From assembly GCF_014646055.1 (NCBI RefSeq), contig NZ_BMMS01000009.1, positions 1 through 64,000 on the forward strand: a stretch of DNA of 64,000 nucleotides, written 5' to 3'. Below are positions 1-7,063 of the stretch, one piece after another. The number at the start of each line of letters is the position of its first letter. Position 1 is the stretch's first letter. The notes below the pieces were generated by a model. That model was not told the origin of the DNA. It worked only from the letters and a program-made list of their open reading frames with translations, and searched no databases. Source of the stretch: Wenjunlia tyrosinilytica. Lineage in GTDB: Bacteria; Actinomycetota; Actinomycetes; Streptomycetales; Streptomycetaceae. The position numbers and the translations under genes are program-made.

Positions 1-141
1 CACGCGCTGGACGGGCTCGGTCACACCGACCGGGCAAGGGGCTGCTGGCAGGAAGCGCTCGCCCTCTTCGAGGGGCTGGGCGCTCCCGAGGCCGAGGAAG
101 TACGAGCCCTTCTCGCGGTGGACGGCGCCATTCCCCGCTGA
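1..141 (+). CDS. afsR: AfsR/SARP-family regulator, C-terminal fragment (5' end outside window)
   Basis: The frame is open from base 1 and ends at a TGA at 139-141, giving 46 residues. They read as the last repeats of a TPR domain: a GLGHTDRARGCWQEAL helix followed by LFEGLGAPEAEEVRALL. This spacing is typical of the C-terminal TPR region of AfsR-type SARP regulators. The identification rests mainly on context: a small AfsS-like gene follows, with SARP-type direct repeats between them, and an AfsK-like kinase lies 7 kb away. In Streptomyces coelicolor AfsR is phosphorylated by AfsK and activates afsS. The DNA-binding and NB-ARC domains are outside the window, so a different TPR regulator cannot be excluded. 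Confidence 0.7.
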   Translation, partial: HALDGLGHTDRARGCWQEALALFEGLGAPEAEEVRALLAVDGAIPR

Positions 142-149
142 TCAGCGGG
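134..149. promoter_or_regulatory. Perfect 16-bp palindrome over the afsR stop codon
   Basis: CCCGCTGATCAGCGGG is an uninterrupted palindrome that contains the TGA stop codon of the upstream gene and lies directly before the direct repeats at 151-170. With no loop it is a poor terminator as DNA reads, but it could be a dimeric protein site or fold as a tight hairpin in RNA. Confidence 0.5.
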
Positions 150-150
150 T

Positions 151-170
151 CGTTTATCGCTCGTTTATCG
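151..170 (+). promoter_or_regulatory. SARP/AfsR-type direct-repeat operator upstream of afsS
   Basis: Two identical 9-mers, CGTTTATCG, start at 151 and 162, so they are 11 bp apart (one helical turn). SARP proteins such as AfsR are known to bind direct heptamer repeats with 11-bp periodicity that overlap the -35 region of the target promoter. I see no convincing -10 hexamer; weak candidates lie near 187-198. The afsS start is 240 bp downstream, which implies a long leader if this is its promoter. Confidence 0.65.
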
Positions 171-410
171 GCTGCTGATTGCCTCGATGCAGTGTAGTCG
201 TCACGGATCCGCCGCTGCATCGCTTCGAGACTGCAACCGTTCGGAGCGAGCAGCACTCGGTCAAGGCTCGCGCGGTTACTGTGGCGCGGTCGCCAGAGGC
301 CGCTCGGTGGCTGACGGGGGTAGTCGCCGCGCACGTCTCAGCGGCCGCGACCGCGCAGTGCCGAGGGACCGTGAGCACAGCACGGAAGAACGATCAGGGG
401 AGAGGGAAAC

Positions 411-626
411 ATGAGCACACCGACTCCGGAGACCACCGGCTCGGGGGAGCCGACGGTCACGCCCCAGCCCACGCCCGACAACTGGCACCCCGGCGACGTC
501 AAGCCCGTCGCCCCTGTCGTGGAGCCCGACAACTGGCACCCGGGCGACATCAAGCCCATCATCAAGCCGGACAACTGGCACCCGGGTGAAATCAAGCCCG
601 ACAGCACGGACGCCAACCCGGCGTAG
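411..626 (+). CDS. afsS: AfsS-like small sigma-like repeat protein
   Basis: This is a 71-residue protein preceded by a good ribosome site (GGGGAGAGG, about 6 bases before the ATG). It holds three copies of a PDNWHPG-(D/E)-(V/I)-KP unit at about residues 22, 39 and 52, separated by Val/Pro/Ile spacers, and ends in a short acidic tail. AfsS proteins are short (about 63 residues), Pro/Thr-rich and built of tandem repeats containing a PDN-type core. They lie next to afsR and switch on antibiotic production when AfsR binds their promoter. Size, repeat style, position and the upstream SARP repeats all agree. There are no membrane segments or cysteines. The biochemical role of AfsS is not established. 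Confidence 0.75.
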   Translation: MSTPTPETTGSGEPTVTPQPTPDNWHPGDVKPVAPVVEPDNWHPGDIKPIIKPDNWHPGEIKPDSTDANPA

Positions 627-649
627 GGGCCGGTACCAAGCCGTTGGAC

Positions 650-671
650 GTGTGACTCACCGGAGTCACAC
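650..671 (+). terminator. Hairpin terminator after afsS
   Basis: GTGTGACTC (650-658), loop ACCG and GAGTCACAC (663-671) form a perfect 9-bp stem 23 bases after the afsS stop. No U-tract follows, which is usual in Streptomyces. Confidence 0.7.
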
Positions 672-737
672 ACGGGGGGACCGGGGGAATCGGGGGAAAT
701 CCCTTGGCGTCGGGGGCGCCAGGGGGAATGAGGGAAA

Positions 738-763
738 CCCCTGGCGCTGGGGGGCGCCAGGGG
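738..763. terminator. Strong G+C hairpin between convergent afsS and fadD3-like gene
   Basis: CCCCTGGCGC (738-747) pairs with GCGCCAGGGG (754-763) around a 6-base loop. The 672-830 stretch is full of related G-runs and GGCGCC elements and has no coding potential. It probably stops transcription from both sides. Confidence 0.6.
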
Positions 764-825
764 TCAGCCCTCCAACAGCGGAAAAGCAAGCCGCTGTGCG
801 ACAGGGGCCCGCCCCCGCGAGGGAA

Positions 826-2526
826 TCAGGGGCTCTCGCGGGGCGGGTGGCGGAGGACGGTCGTGGCGGCCGGAGGGGGAACGCCACGGTCGTCCTCCGT
901 TGCCATGTGCGCCGTCCGCGCCCGGGACACCCCCTGCCGCAGCCGGCCCTTCACCACCTTGCCGCTCGCGTTCCGCGGCAGCTCAGCGATGAACTCCACC
1001 TCCCTGGGCACCTTGTAGTTCGCCATCTCCCGCCTCGACCACGCCATCACGTCGTCGCCGGTGAGCACCGCGTCCGGGTTCCGGACCACATACGCCTTGC
1101 CCACCTCCCCCAGCCGCCGGTCCGGGACACCCACCACCGCCGCCTCCCGGATGCCCGGGTGGCGGCACAGGATCTGCTCGATCTCCGCCGGGTAGGCGTT
1201 GAAGCCGCCGACGATGAACATGTCCTTGATCCGGTCGGTGATCCTCAGATTCCCCTCCCCGTCCAGGACCCCGACATCCCCCGTGCGCAGCCACCCCTGC
1301 GCGTCAATGGCCGCCGCCGTCGCCTCGGGGTCCTCGAAGTACCCCCGCATCACGTGGTAGCCGCGCACGAGCACCTCGCCGGGCTCCCCGGCCGGCAGGC
1401 TCCTTCCCCGACCGTCCACGATCCGCACCTCCGTGTCGGGGATCGCCCGCCCCGAGGTCCGCGCGACGGCCTGCGCCGGATCGCCCCTGCGGCACATGGT
1501 CACCGTTCCCGACGCCTCGGTGAGGCCGTAGGCGGTCAGCACGGTGCCGATCCTCAGCTCGGAGCGCAGCCGCTCCACCAGTTCCAGCGGTACGACCGCG
1601 GCCCCGGTGACCACGAGCCGCAGCGCCGACAGGTCGTGCTTGTCCCGCCCCGGGTGGTCGAGGATCGACTGGTGGAGGGTGGGCGGTCCCGGCAGGACGC
1701 TGATCCGCTCGGCGGCCACATTGGCCAGGACCGTGTCCACGTTGAACACCGGCTGCGGGACGATCGTGGCCCCCCGCATGAGCGAGGCGATGATGCCCGC
1801 CTTGTAGCCGAAGGTGTGGAAGAACGGGTTGACGACGAGGTAGCGGTCCCCCTCGGTCAGTCCGGCGAGGTCGCTCCACACCTCGTACACCCGCAGGGTC
1901 TGGGCGTGCGTGATCACCGCGCCCTTGGGGCTGCCGGTCGTCCCGGAGGTGAAGGTGATGTCGGAGGGCGCGTCCCCGTCCACCGCGTCGGCGCGGCGCC
2001 GGACCGCCTCGGCGTCCACGGCCCGCCCTCCGGCGAGGAAGTCCTTCCACGAGCGGAAGTCCTCGGGGGCGTCCCGGGACAGGACGACGACCTCCGCCAA
2101 GTCGGGCAGGCCGGACAGCGGGGCGTTCGCGCTGCCCCGGCCCGCCGCCCGCCGCAGCGAGGCCACGTAGGAGGTGCCCAGGAAGGTGCCCGTCACGAAG
2201 AGGAGGCGGGCCCGGGTCCTGGCGAGGATGTCGGCGGCCTCCGCGCCCTTGAAGCGGGTGTTGACGGGGACGAGCACCCCGCCCGCCGTGACGGCCCCGA
2301 GGGCGGCCGTGATCCACTCAGGGGTGTTGGGCGCCCAGACGGCGACCCGGTCGCCCGGCCGCACCCCGGCCGCGACGGCGGCGGCCGCGGCCCGCTCGAC
2401 CCGTTCACCCAGCTCCCGGTAGGTGATCCGGGTGCGGCCGTCGCACACCGCCTCCCGGTCGGCGTACCGCCGCGCCGCGTACCGCACCAGCCCGGGTATG
2501 GAGCCCCATTGGAGATCGCCGCGCAT
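826..2526 (-). CDS. fadD3: FadD3-like acyl-CoA ligase (AMP-forming)
   Basis: A 566-residue ANL-superfamily adenylate-forming enzyme. The P-loop-like motif TFTSGTTGSPKGA is near residue 200, followed by YGLTEASG, the hinge region RTGDVGVLDGEGNLRITDR, and a C-terminal Lys in PRNASGKVVKG. FadD3 of actinobacteria thioesterifies HIP, the ring C/D remnant of steroids. The downstream pathway genes (ipdABCF, echA20, fadE30, fadA6) in this window make that substrate plausible. The ATG at 2526 has GAGGTGG just upstream; a GTG at 2535 would add three residues. The gene is divergent from the Ltp gene, with two CTGAC-N5-GTCAG palindromes between them. Another medium-chain or steroid acyl-CoA ligase is possible. 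Confidence 0.75.
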   Translation of the reverse strand: MRGDLQWGSIPGLVRYAARRYADREAVCDGRTRITYRELGERVERAAAAAVAAGVRPGDRVAVWAPNTPEWITAALGAVTAGGVLVPVNTRFKGAEAADILARTRARLLFVTGTFLGTSYVASLRRAAGRGSANAPLSGLPDLAEVVVLSRDAPEDFRSWKDFLAGGRAVDAEAVRRRADAVDGDAPSDITFTSGTTGSPKGAVITHAQTLRVYEVWSDLAGLTEGDRYLVVNPFFHTFGYKAGIIASLMRGATIVPQPVFNVDTVLANVAAERISVLPGPPTLHQSILDHPGRDKHDLSALRLVVTGAAVVPLELVERLRSELRIGTVLTAYGLTEASGTVTMCRRGDPAQAVARTSGRAIPDTEVRIVDGRGRSLPAGEPGEVLVRGYHVMRGYFEDPEATAAAIDAQGWLRTGDVGVLDGEGNLRITDRIKDMFIVGGFNAYPAEIEQILCRHPGIREAAVVGVPDRRLGEVGKAYVVRNPDAVLTGDDVMAWSRREMANYKVPREVEFIAELPRNASGKVVKGRLRQGVSRARTAHMATEDDRGVPPPAATTVLRHPPRESP

Positions 2527-2546
2527 CGGATCCACCTCACCACTAG

Positions 2547-2561
2547 CTGACTATCCGTCAG
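2547..2561. promoter_or_regulatory. CTGAC-N5-GTCAG operator, site 1
   Basis: CTGAC-TATCC-GTCAG, both arms perfect. It lies 21 bp upstream of the fadD3-like start and shares the divergent promoter region with site 2. Confidence 0.75.
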
Positions 2562-2573
2562 ATTATCGGTAGC

Positions 2574-2588
2574 CTGACGCCCTGTCAG
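2574..2588. promoter_or_regulatory. CTGAC-N5-GTCAG operator, site 2
   Basis: CTGAC-GCCCT-GTCAG, both arms perfect, centred 27 bp from site 1 and about 43 bp before the Ltp start on the plus strand. Confidence 0.75.
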
Positions 2589-2631
2589 CACGACTGCCTA
2601 CTGCCGTCACGGGCGAGCGGAGGTGCGGGCC

Positions 2632-3795
2632 GTGCCCGTCAAGGACGTATGCGCGATCAAGGATGTGTGCGCCATCGCGGGGATAGGACAGACCCGGTTC
2701 TCCAGGAGCCTCGACGAACCCGAGAAGGCCCTCGCCTGCCGGGCGGTCCTCGCCGCCCTCGACGACGCCGGGATCGATCCCTCCGAAGTGGACGCCTTCG
2801 CCTCGTACACGATGGAGGAGACCGACGAGGTCGAGGTCGCCAAGGCGATCGGCGCGGGCGATGTGACGTTCTTCAGCAAGGTCGGCTACGGCGGGGGCGG
2901 CTCGTGCGCCACCGTCGCCCATCTCGTCGCCGCGGTGGCGACCGGGCAGGCCTCGGTCGGGGTCGCCTGGCGGTCGAGGAAGCGGGGTTCGGGCATCCGC
3001 CCGTGGACCAGCACCGCCGTCCAACTGCCCACCCCCGCCCAGTGGACACGCCCCTTCGGCCTGCTGCGGCCCGCCGACGAGATCGGGATGCTCGCCCGCC
3101 GCTACATGCACGAGTACGGCGCCACTCGCGACCACCTGTTCAATGTGGCCCTCGCCTGCCGCAACCGCGCCAACCAGAACCCCGACGCGATGATGTACGA
3201 GCGCCCGCTGACCCGCGAGATGTACATGACGGCACGCTGGATCTGCGAGCCGCTGTGCCTGTTCGACAACTGCCTGGAGACCGACGGCGCCCTGGCCTGC
3301 GTCGTGGTCCCGGCCGAGCGCGCCCGCGACTGCCGCCACAAGCCCGTGTACATCCATTGCGTCGCCCAGGGCCTGCCGGCCCAGCACCACGGGATGGTCA
3401 ACTACTGGAACGACGACCCGCTGACCGGCCCCGCCTGGACCGCCGCCCGCCATCTGTGGAAGAACGCCGACTTCGGGCCGCAGGAGGTCGATGTGGCCCA
3501 GATCTATGACGCGTTCACCCCGCTGATCCCCCTGTCACTGGAGGGATACGGCTTCTGCGGACGCGGAGAGGGCGCGGCGTTCACCGAGGGCGGGGCGCTG
3601 GAGATCGGCGGACGGCTGCCGATCAACACCGGCGGCGGCGGGCTCTCCGAGGCGTATGTGCACGGCTTCAACCTGATCACCGAGGGCGTCAAGCAATTGC
3701 GCGGCACCTCCACCGCCCAGGTCCCGGACGCCGCCACCTGTCTGGTCACGGCGGGCGAGGGCGTCCCGACCTCCGCCCTGCTGCTGAGGAGTTGA
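2632..3795 (+). CDS. Thiolase-fold lipid-transfer protein / aldolase (Ltp), first copy
   Basis: A 387-residue member of the nondecarboxylating thiolase-like (SCP-x/Ltp) family. It has the thiolase fold ends (AGIGQTRFS; IYDAFTPLI; NTGGGGLSEAY) but no DxQCGS-type nucleophilic cysteine, so it is unlikely to be a true thiolase. In mycobacteria and Thermomonospora, Ltp2 is a retro-aldolase that cleaves steroid side-chain beta-hydroxyacyl-CoAs with a DUF35 partner, and a DUF35 gene follows here after two bases. GTG at 2632 is preferred because GGAGG lies 8 bases upstream. The N-terminus holds an 18-bp tandem duplication (2641-2676) that repeats KDVCAI. It is first in an operon with DUF35 and enoyl-CoA hydratase genes, behind operator site 2. 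Confidence 0.8.
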   Translation: MPVKDVCAIKDVCAIAGIGQTRFSRSLDEPEKALACRAVLAALDDAGIDPSEVDAFASYTMEETDEVEVAKAIGAGDVTFFSKVGYGGGGSCATVAHLVAAVATGQASVGVAWRSRKRGSGIRPWTSTAVQLPTPAQWTRPFGLLRPADEIGMLARRYMHEYGATRDHLFNVALACRNRANQNPDAMMYERPLTREMYMTARWICEPLCLFDNCLETDGALACVVVPAERARDCRHKPVYIHCVAQGLPAQHHGMVNYWNDDPLTGPAWTAARHLWKNADFGPQEVDVAQIYDAFTPLIPLSLEGYGFCGRGEGAAFTEGGALEIGGRLPINTGGGGLSEAYVHGFNLITEGVKQLRGTSTAQVPDAATCLVTAGEGVPTSALLLRS

Positions 3796-3797
3796 CG

Positions 3798-4271
3798 ATG
3801 ACGGCTGCCTCCACCGCACCTGCCTCCACCACACCAGGGGGGATGCTCCTGCCGTGGGCCGACGCCGACGGGGCGCCCTTCTGGGAGTACGCCGGGCGGC
3901 ACGAGTTGCGGATGCAGGGCTGCTCGGCCTGCGGACGGCTGCGCTTCCCGCCCCGGCCGTGCTGTCCGCACTGCCACTCGTTCGACGGCGAGTGGACGCT
4001 GATGAGCGGGCGCGGGCGCATCTGGTCCTATGTCTTCCCCCATCCTCCGCTCCTGCCCGCCTATGCCCGGCTGGCCCCGTACAACGCCGTCGTCGTCGAG
4101 CTTGCGGAGGATCCTCGGCTGCGGCTCGTGGGCAATGTCGTGGCCATCGCCGACGGGCCGCTCAACGGGGTCCCGGCCGACCGCTTCCGCATCGGTGCCC
4201 CCGTGCGGGTGTGCTTCCACGACATGGCCGAGGGCGTCACCGTCCCCCGCTGGCTGCTGGAGGACCGGTGA
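3798..4271 (+). CDS. DUF35 OB-fold zinc-ribbon protein, partner of the first Ltp
   Basis: A 157-residue protein with a zinc ribbon near residues 43-63 (CSACGRLRFPPR, then CCPHCH) followed by an OB-fold (GRIWSYVFPHPPLLP and later GAPVRVCFHDM). DUF35 proteins bind acyl-CoA or act as obligate partners of thiolase-fold enzymes; the DUF35 domain of ChsH2 pairs with Ltp2 in sterol side-chain degradation. The start is two bases after the Ltp stop and has GAGGAG six bases upstream inside the Ltp 3' end, indicating translational coupling. An Ala/Thr/Pro-rich stretch of about 15 residues precedes the domain. Confidence 0.8.
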   Translation: MTAASTAPASTTPGGMLLPWADADGAPFWEYAGRHELRMQGCSACGRLRFPPRPCCPHCHSFDGEWTLMSGRGRIWSYVFPHPPLLPAYARLAPYNAVVVELAEDPRLRLVGNVVAIADGPLNGVPADRFRIGAPVRVCFHDMAEGVTVPRWLLEDR

Positions 4272-5044
4272 GCGCGTACAGCACCCTGCTCCACGAGGTG
4301 AAGGACGGCGTCGCGACCGTCACTCTCAACCGGCCCGAGCGCCACAACGCCTTCGACCTCACCATGGTCGACGAGGTCAACGGCCTGTGGCGGGCGCTGC
4401 GCTACGACGACGATGTGCGGGTGGTCGTGCTGACCGGCGCCGGGGACCGGGCGTTCTGCACCGGCATCGACCGCTCGGTCGAAGTGCCCCAGCCCAGCTC
4501 GCCCTTCATGGTCGAGGACCCGGCGCTCCGCCTCGGACCGAAGAGCGCCGATCTGTGGAAGCCGGTGATCGCGGCGGTCAACGGGATGGCGTGCGGAGGC
4601 GCGTTCTACCTGCTCGGCGAGTGCGAGTTCATCATCGCCGCCGAGCACGCGACCTTCTTCGACCCGCACACCACCTACGGCATGGTCAATGCCTTCGAGG
4701 CGGTGCACCTGGCCCAGCGCATGCCGCTGGGCGAGGTGATGCGGCTGGCCCTGCTCGGCACGGCGGAGCGCATGAGCGCGCGCCGGGCGTACGAGAACGG
4801 ACTGGTCTCCGAGGTCGTCCCGGCGCAGGAGTTGCCCGGCGCCGCCGCCAGGTCGGCGTCGGTCATCGCCGGATATCCCCCGGAAGCGGTGCAGGGGACG
4901 GTCCGCGCGGTGTGGGCGGCACGGGAGATGACGCGGTCGCAGGCACTGGCCACGGCGCCGCATCTGGTGCGGCTGGGCAATCTGCCCGCCGACCGCCAGG
5001 AGGGGCTGTTCGCGTCGCGCTCGCGGGAGTTCCGCATCCGCTGA
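4268..5044 (+). CDS. Enoyl-CoA hydratase/isomerase family protein
   Basis: A 258-residue crotonase-fold enzyme starting at a GTG that overlaps the DUF35 stop (GTGA). The first oxyanion-hole segment reads RAFCTGIDRS and the second NGMACGGAFYL. The catalytic Glu positions of classical hydratases are not obvious: the usual PE-x3-G stretch reads FFDPHTTYGM. The reaction may therefore differ from simple hydration. It is third in the Ltp-DUF35 operon and presumably supplies the beta-hydroxyacyl-CoA that the aldolase cleaves, but this is inferred from position only. Confidence 0.75.
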   Translation: MSAYSTLLHEVKDGVATVTLNRPERHNAFDLTMVDEVNGLWRALRYDDDVRVVVLTGAGDRAFCTGIDRSVEVPQPSSPFMVEDPALRLGPKSADLWKPVIAAVNGMACGGAFYLLGECEFIIAAEHATFFDPHTTYGMVNAFEAVHLAQRMPLGEVMRLALLGTAERMSARRAYENGLVSEVVPAQELPGAAARSASVIAGYPPEAVQGTVRAVWAAREMTRSQALATAPHLVRLGNLPADRQEGLFASRSREFRIR

Positions 5045-5196
5045 GACCGCCGGGAACGGGCGCTTGAGGGCGCCGGTCAGCCGGGTGGGAACACACGAGA
5101 ACGTCGACTACCCCCCGCGTTGTTCCCGCCACACTGTGATTGCGCCCACCGAGAAAACCTCTTCCGCCCCGGCCGCCGTTTGGGCAGGCTTCGCGC

Positions 5197-6213
5197 ATGA
5201 GGCTTCTGGTGATGGGCGGCACGGTCTTCCTGGGCCGGCACATGGTCGAGGCGGCGCTGGCGCGCGGCTGGGACGTGACGGCGTTCAACCGCGGTGTGAC
5301 CGGCACCGACGTGCCCGGCGCCGAGAGCGTCCGGGGCGACCGCGAGAGCGCCGGCGACCTGGCCCGGCTGGCCGGACTCGGGCCGTGGGACGCCGTGGTG
5401 GACGTCTGCGGGTACGTCCCGCGCGTGGTCGGCGAGTCCGTGCGGGCCCTGTCCCCGGCGGCCGGCACCTACGCCTTCGTCTCCAGCGTCTCCGCCTACG
5501 CCTTCCGGAAGGCCTCCTCGGTCGACGAGCACTCACCGAGGCTGGACTGCCCCGCGGACGCGGGTCCCGAGGACGGGAACTACGGCGAGTTGAAGGCGGG
5601 CTGCGAGCGGGCGGTCGAGGAGGGGTTCGAGGGCACCGCGCTGATCATCAACCCCGGACTGATCGTGGGCCCGCACGAGAACGTCGGGCGCATCCCGTAC
5701 TGGCTGCGCAGGGCCGCCCGCGGCGGGCCGTTCATCGCGCCCGGCCACCCGGACCGCTCGATGCAGCTCATCGACGCCCGCGACATCGCCGAGTTCACCA
5801 TGAACGGGATCGAGAAGGGCTACGAGGGCCGCTACTTCACCACCGGCATCCACGGGAATGTCACCTGGGGCGAGCTCATCTCCACCTGCGTGGAGGCCAC
5901 CGGGTCCGACGCCGAACCCGTCTGGATCGACGACGACTTCCTGCTCGACCACGAGGTGGGGGTCTGGGACGAGCTTCCGCTGTGGGCGCCCGCACGGCCG
6001 GACTTCGCCGGGGTGTGGCTGACCTCCTCCGGCAAGGCGCTGGAGGCGGGCCTGTCCTGCCGGGCCGTCGAGGACTCGATACGCGACACCTGGACCTGGC
6101 TCGGGAGCGGCGACGTCCCGGACCTTCTCCCCAGCTACCGCGAACGGCCCCGGGTGGGCATCGCCGAGGAGAAGGAACGGGACATCATCACGGCCTGGCG
6201 CAACCGCCGGTAG
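5197..6213 (+). CDS. NAD(P)-dependent epimerase/dehydratase family protein
   Basis: A 338-residue extended short-chain dehydrogenase. The Rossmann motif GGTVFLGRHM is at residues 7-16, and a Ser/Tyr-rich segment (FVSSVSAYAF) lies near residue 95 in place of the usual YxxxK block. The family covers nucleotide-sugar epimerases and isoflavone-reductase-like enzymes, and the sequence does not say which substrate is used. It lies 150 bp after the hydratase gene with no palindrome in between, so regulon membership is uncertain. An upstream in-frame extension (to 5140) lacks a ribosome site. Confidence 0.65.
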   Translation: MRLLVMGGTVFLGRHMVEAALARGWDVTAFNRGVTGTDVPGAESVRGDRESAGDLARLAGLGPWDAVVDVCGYVPRVVGESVRALSPAAGTYAFVSSVSAYAFRKASSVDEHSPRLDCPADAGPEDGNYGELKAGCERAVEEGFEGTALIINPGLIVGPHENVGRIPYWLRRAARGGPFIAPGHPDRSMQLIDARDIAEFTMNGIEKGYEGRYFTTGIHGNVTWGELISTCVEATGSDAEPVWIDDDFLLDHEVGVWDELPLWAPARPDFAGVWLTSSGKALEAGLSCRAVEDSIRDTWTWLGSGDVPDLLPSYRERPRVGIAEEKERDIITAWRNRR

Positions 6214-6249
6214 GCGGCCGGTCCGGGCCGCGGGCCCCGCGGGGCGTGG

Positions 6250-6277
6250 GCCCCGCAGGTCGTGGGCGCTGCGGGGC
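6250..6277 (+). terminator. Possible terminator after the epimerase gene
   Basis: GCCCCGCA (6250-6257) pairs with TGCGGGGC (6270-6277). The surrounding 6214-6300 stretch contains several overlapping GGGGCGTG/GCCCCGC elements, so alternative pairings exist. Confidence 0.4.
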
Positions 6278-6416
6278 GTGGGGCGGGACGCCGTCCGTCC
6301 CCCGCGGGTGCTCCGGGCCGGTGCTGGACGGGTTCCAGCGGCCTCCTGTGGCGTATGCCCCGCCTGGGGCGTAGCGTCGGCAGCAGGGGAGACCGCGGAA
6401 CGTGAGGATCCCCGCG

Positions 6417-6959
6417 ATGCGCAACATCGTCGGCGCCGTAATCGCCCTCCTCGGAGCCGCAGCCGCCGTCCTGAGCCCCTTCCGTGCCGGGTACGACGGC
6501 CGCCACGGCTCGGACCTGCGTGTGCAGGATCTGTTCAACGGCATCACGATGGTGGACGCCGACCTGCTGGCGTCGGTCTTCCTGCCGATGGCGTTCGCCG
6601 CGTTCGTCGCCGTCATCGGGGTGGTGCTGCGCTCACGCGTCCTGGTCGCGCTCAGCGGGCTCCTGGTCCTGCTGATGGTGGCGCTGTGGCTGACCCGCCA
6701 GGCGGACACCCCGCAGGCGCTGCACAGCGATCTGGTGGGCGAGGGGATGGTGCTCGCCTTCGGCGGCGGGTTGCTCCTGCTGATCGGGGCGGTCGTCATG
6801 AACGGGCGGCGCCGCAGACGGGCGCGGCACCGCGCCGGGCAGGTGTACCCGCCCGAACCCCCGGCCGGAGGGCACGGGGACGGCCGGCCGCCCGAGGACA
6901 CCGAGCCCGGCGGGCATCTGGACACCCCGCAGGCGTGGCGCCCGGGCGACACCAGCTGA
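6417..6959 (+). CDS. Small membrane protein with four predicted transmembrane segments
   Basis: A protein of 180 residues from the ATG at 6417 (185 from a GTG at 6402). Four hydrophobic stretches are visible: NIVGAVIALLGAAAAVL, LLASVFLPMAFAAFVAVIG, VLVALSGLLVLLMVALWL and MVLAFGGGLLLLIGAVVM. A basic patch (GRRRRRARHR) and a 40-residue Pro/Gly-rich tail follow. The tail is therefore probably cytoplasmic. I do not recognise the family. The gene converges on afsK. Confidence 0.6.
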   Translation: MRNIVGAVIALLGAAAAVLSPFRAGYDGRHGSDLRVQDLFNGITMVDADLLASVFLPMAFAAFVAVIGVVLRSRVLVALSGLLVLLMVALWLTRQADTPQALHSDLVGEGMVLAFGGGLLLLIGAVVMNGRRRRRARHRAGQVYPPEPPAGGHGDGRPPEDTEPGGHLDTPQAWRPGDTS

Positions 6960-7063
6960 GACAGCACAGCCCGAGGCATGTTCCGGGCGCCGCCCGGCAG
7001 GCCGCGTGACGGACCGGCGCCGCCTGTCCGGCGCTGCGAACCCGACCGCGGGAGCGCCTTGCG

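Noticed and set aside
586-2550. 654-codon open frame on the plus strand
   Set aside because: It is the antisense reading of the fadD3-like gene, without family motifs; long antisense frames are normal at this GC content. The same holds for most long frames opposite real genes.
2632-3795. Annotation as acetyl-CoA acetyltransferase
   Set aside because: The nucleophilic Cys motif of thiolases is missing, and the DUF35 neighbour fits an Ltp-type aldolase better. The same applies to 21282-22439.
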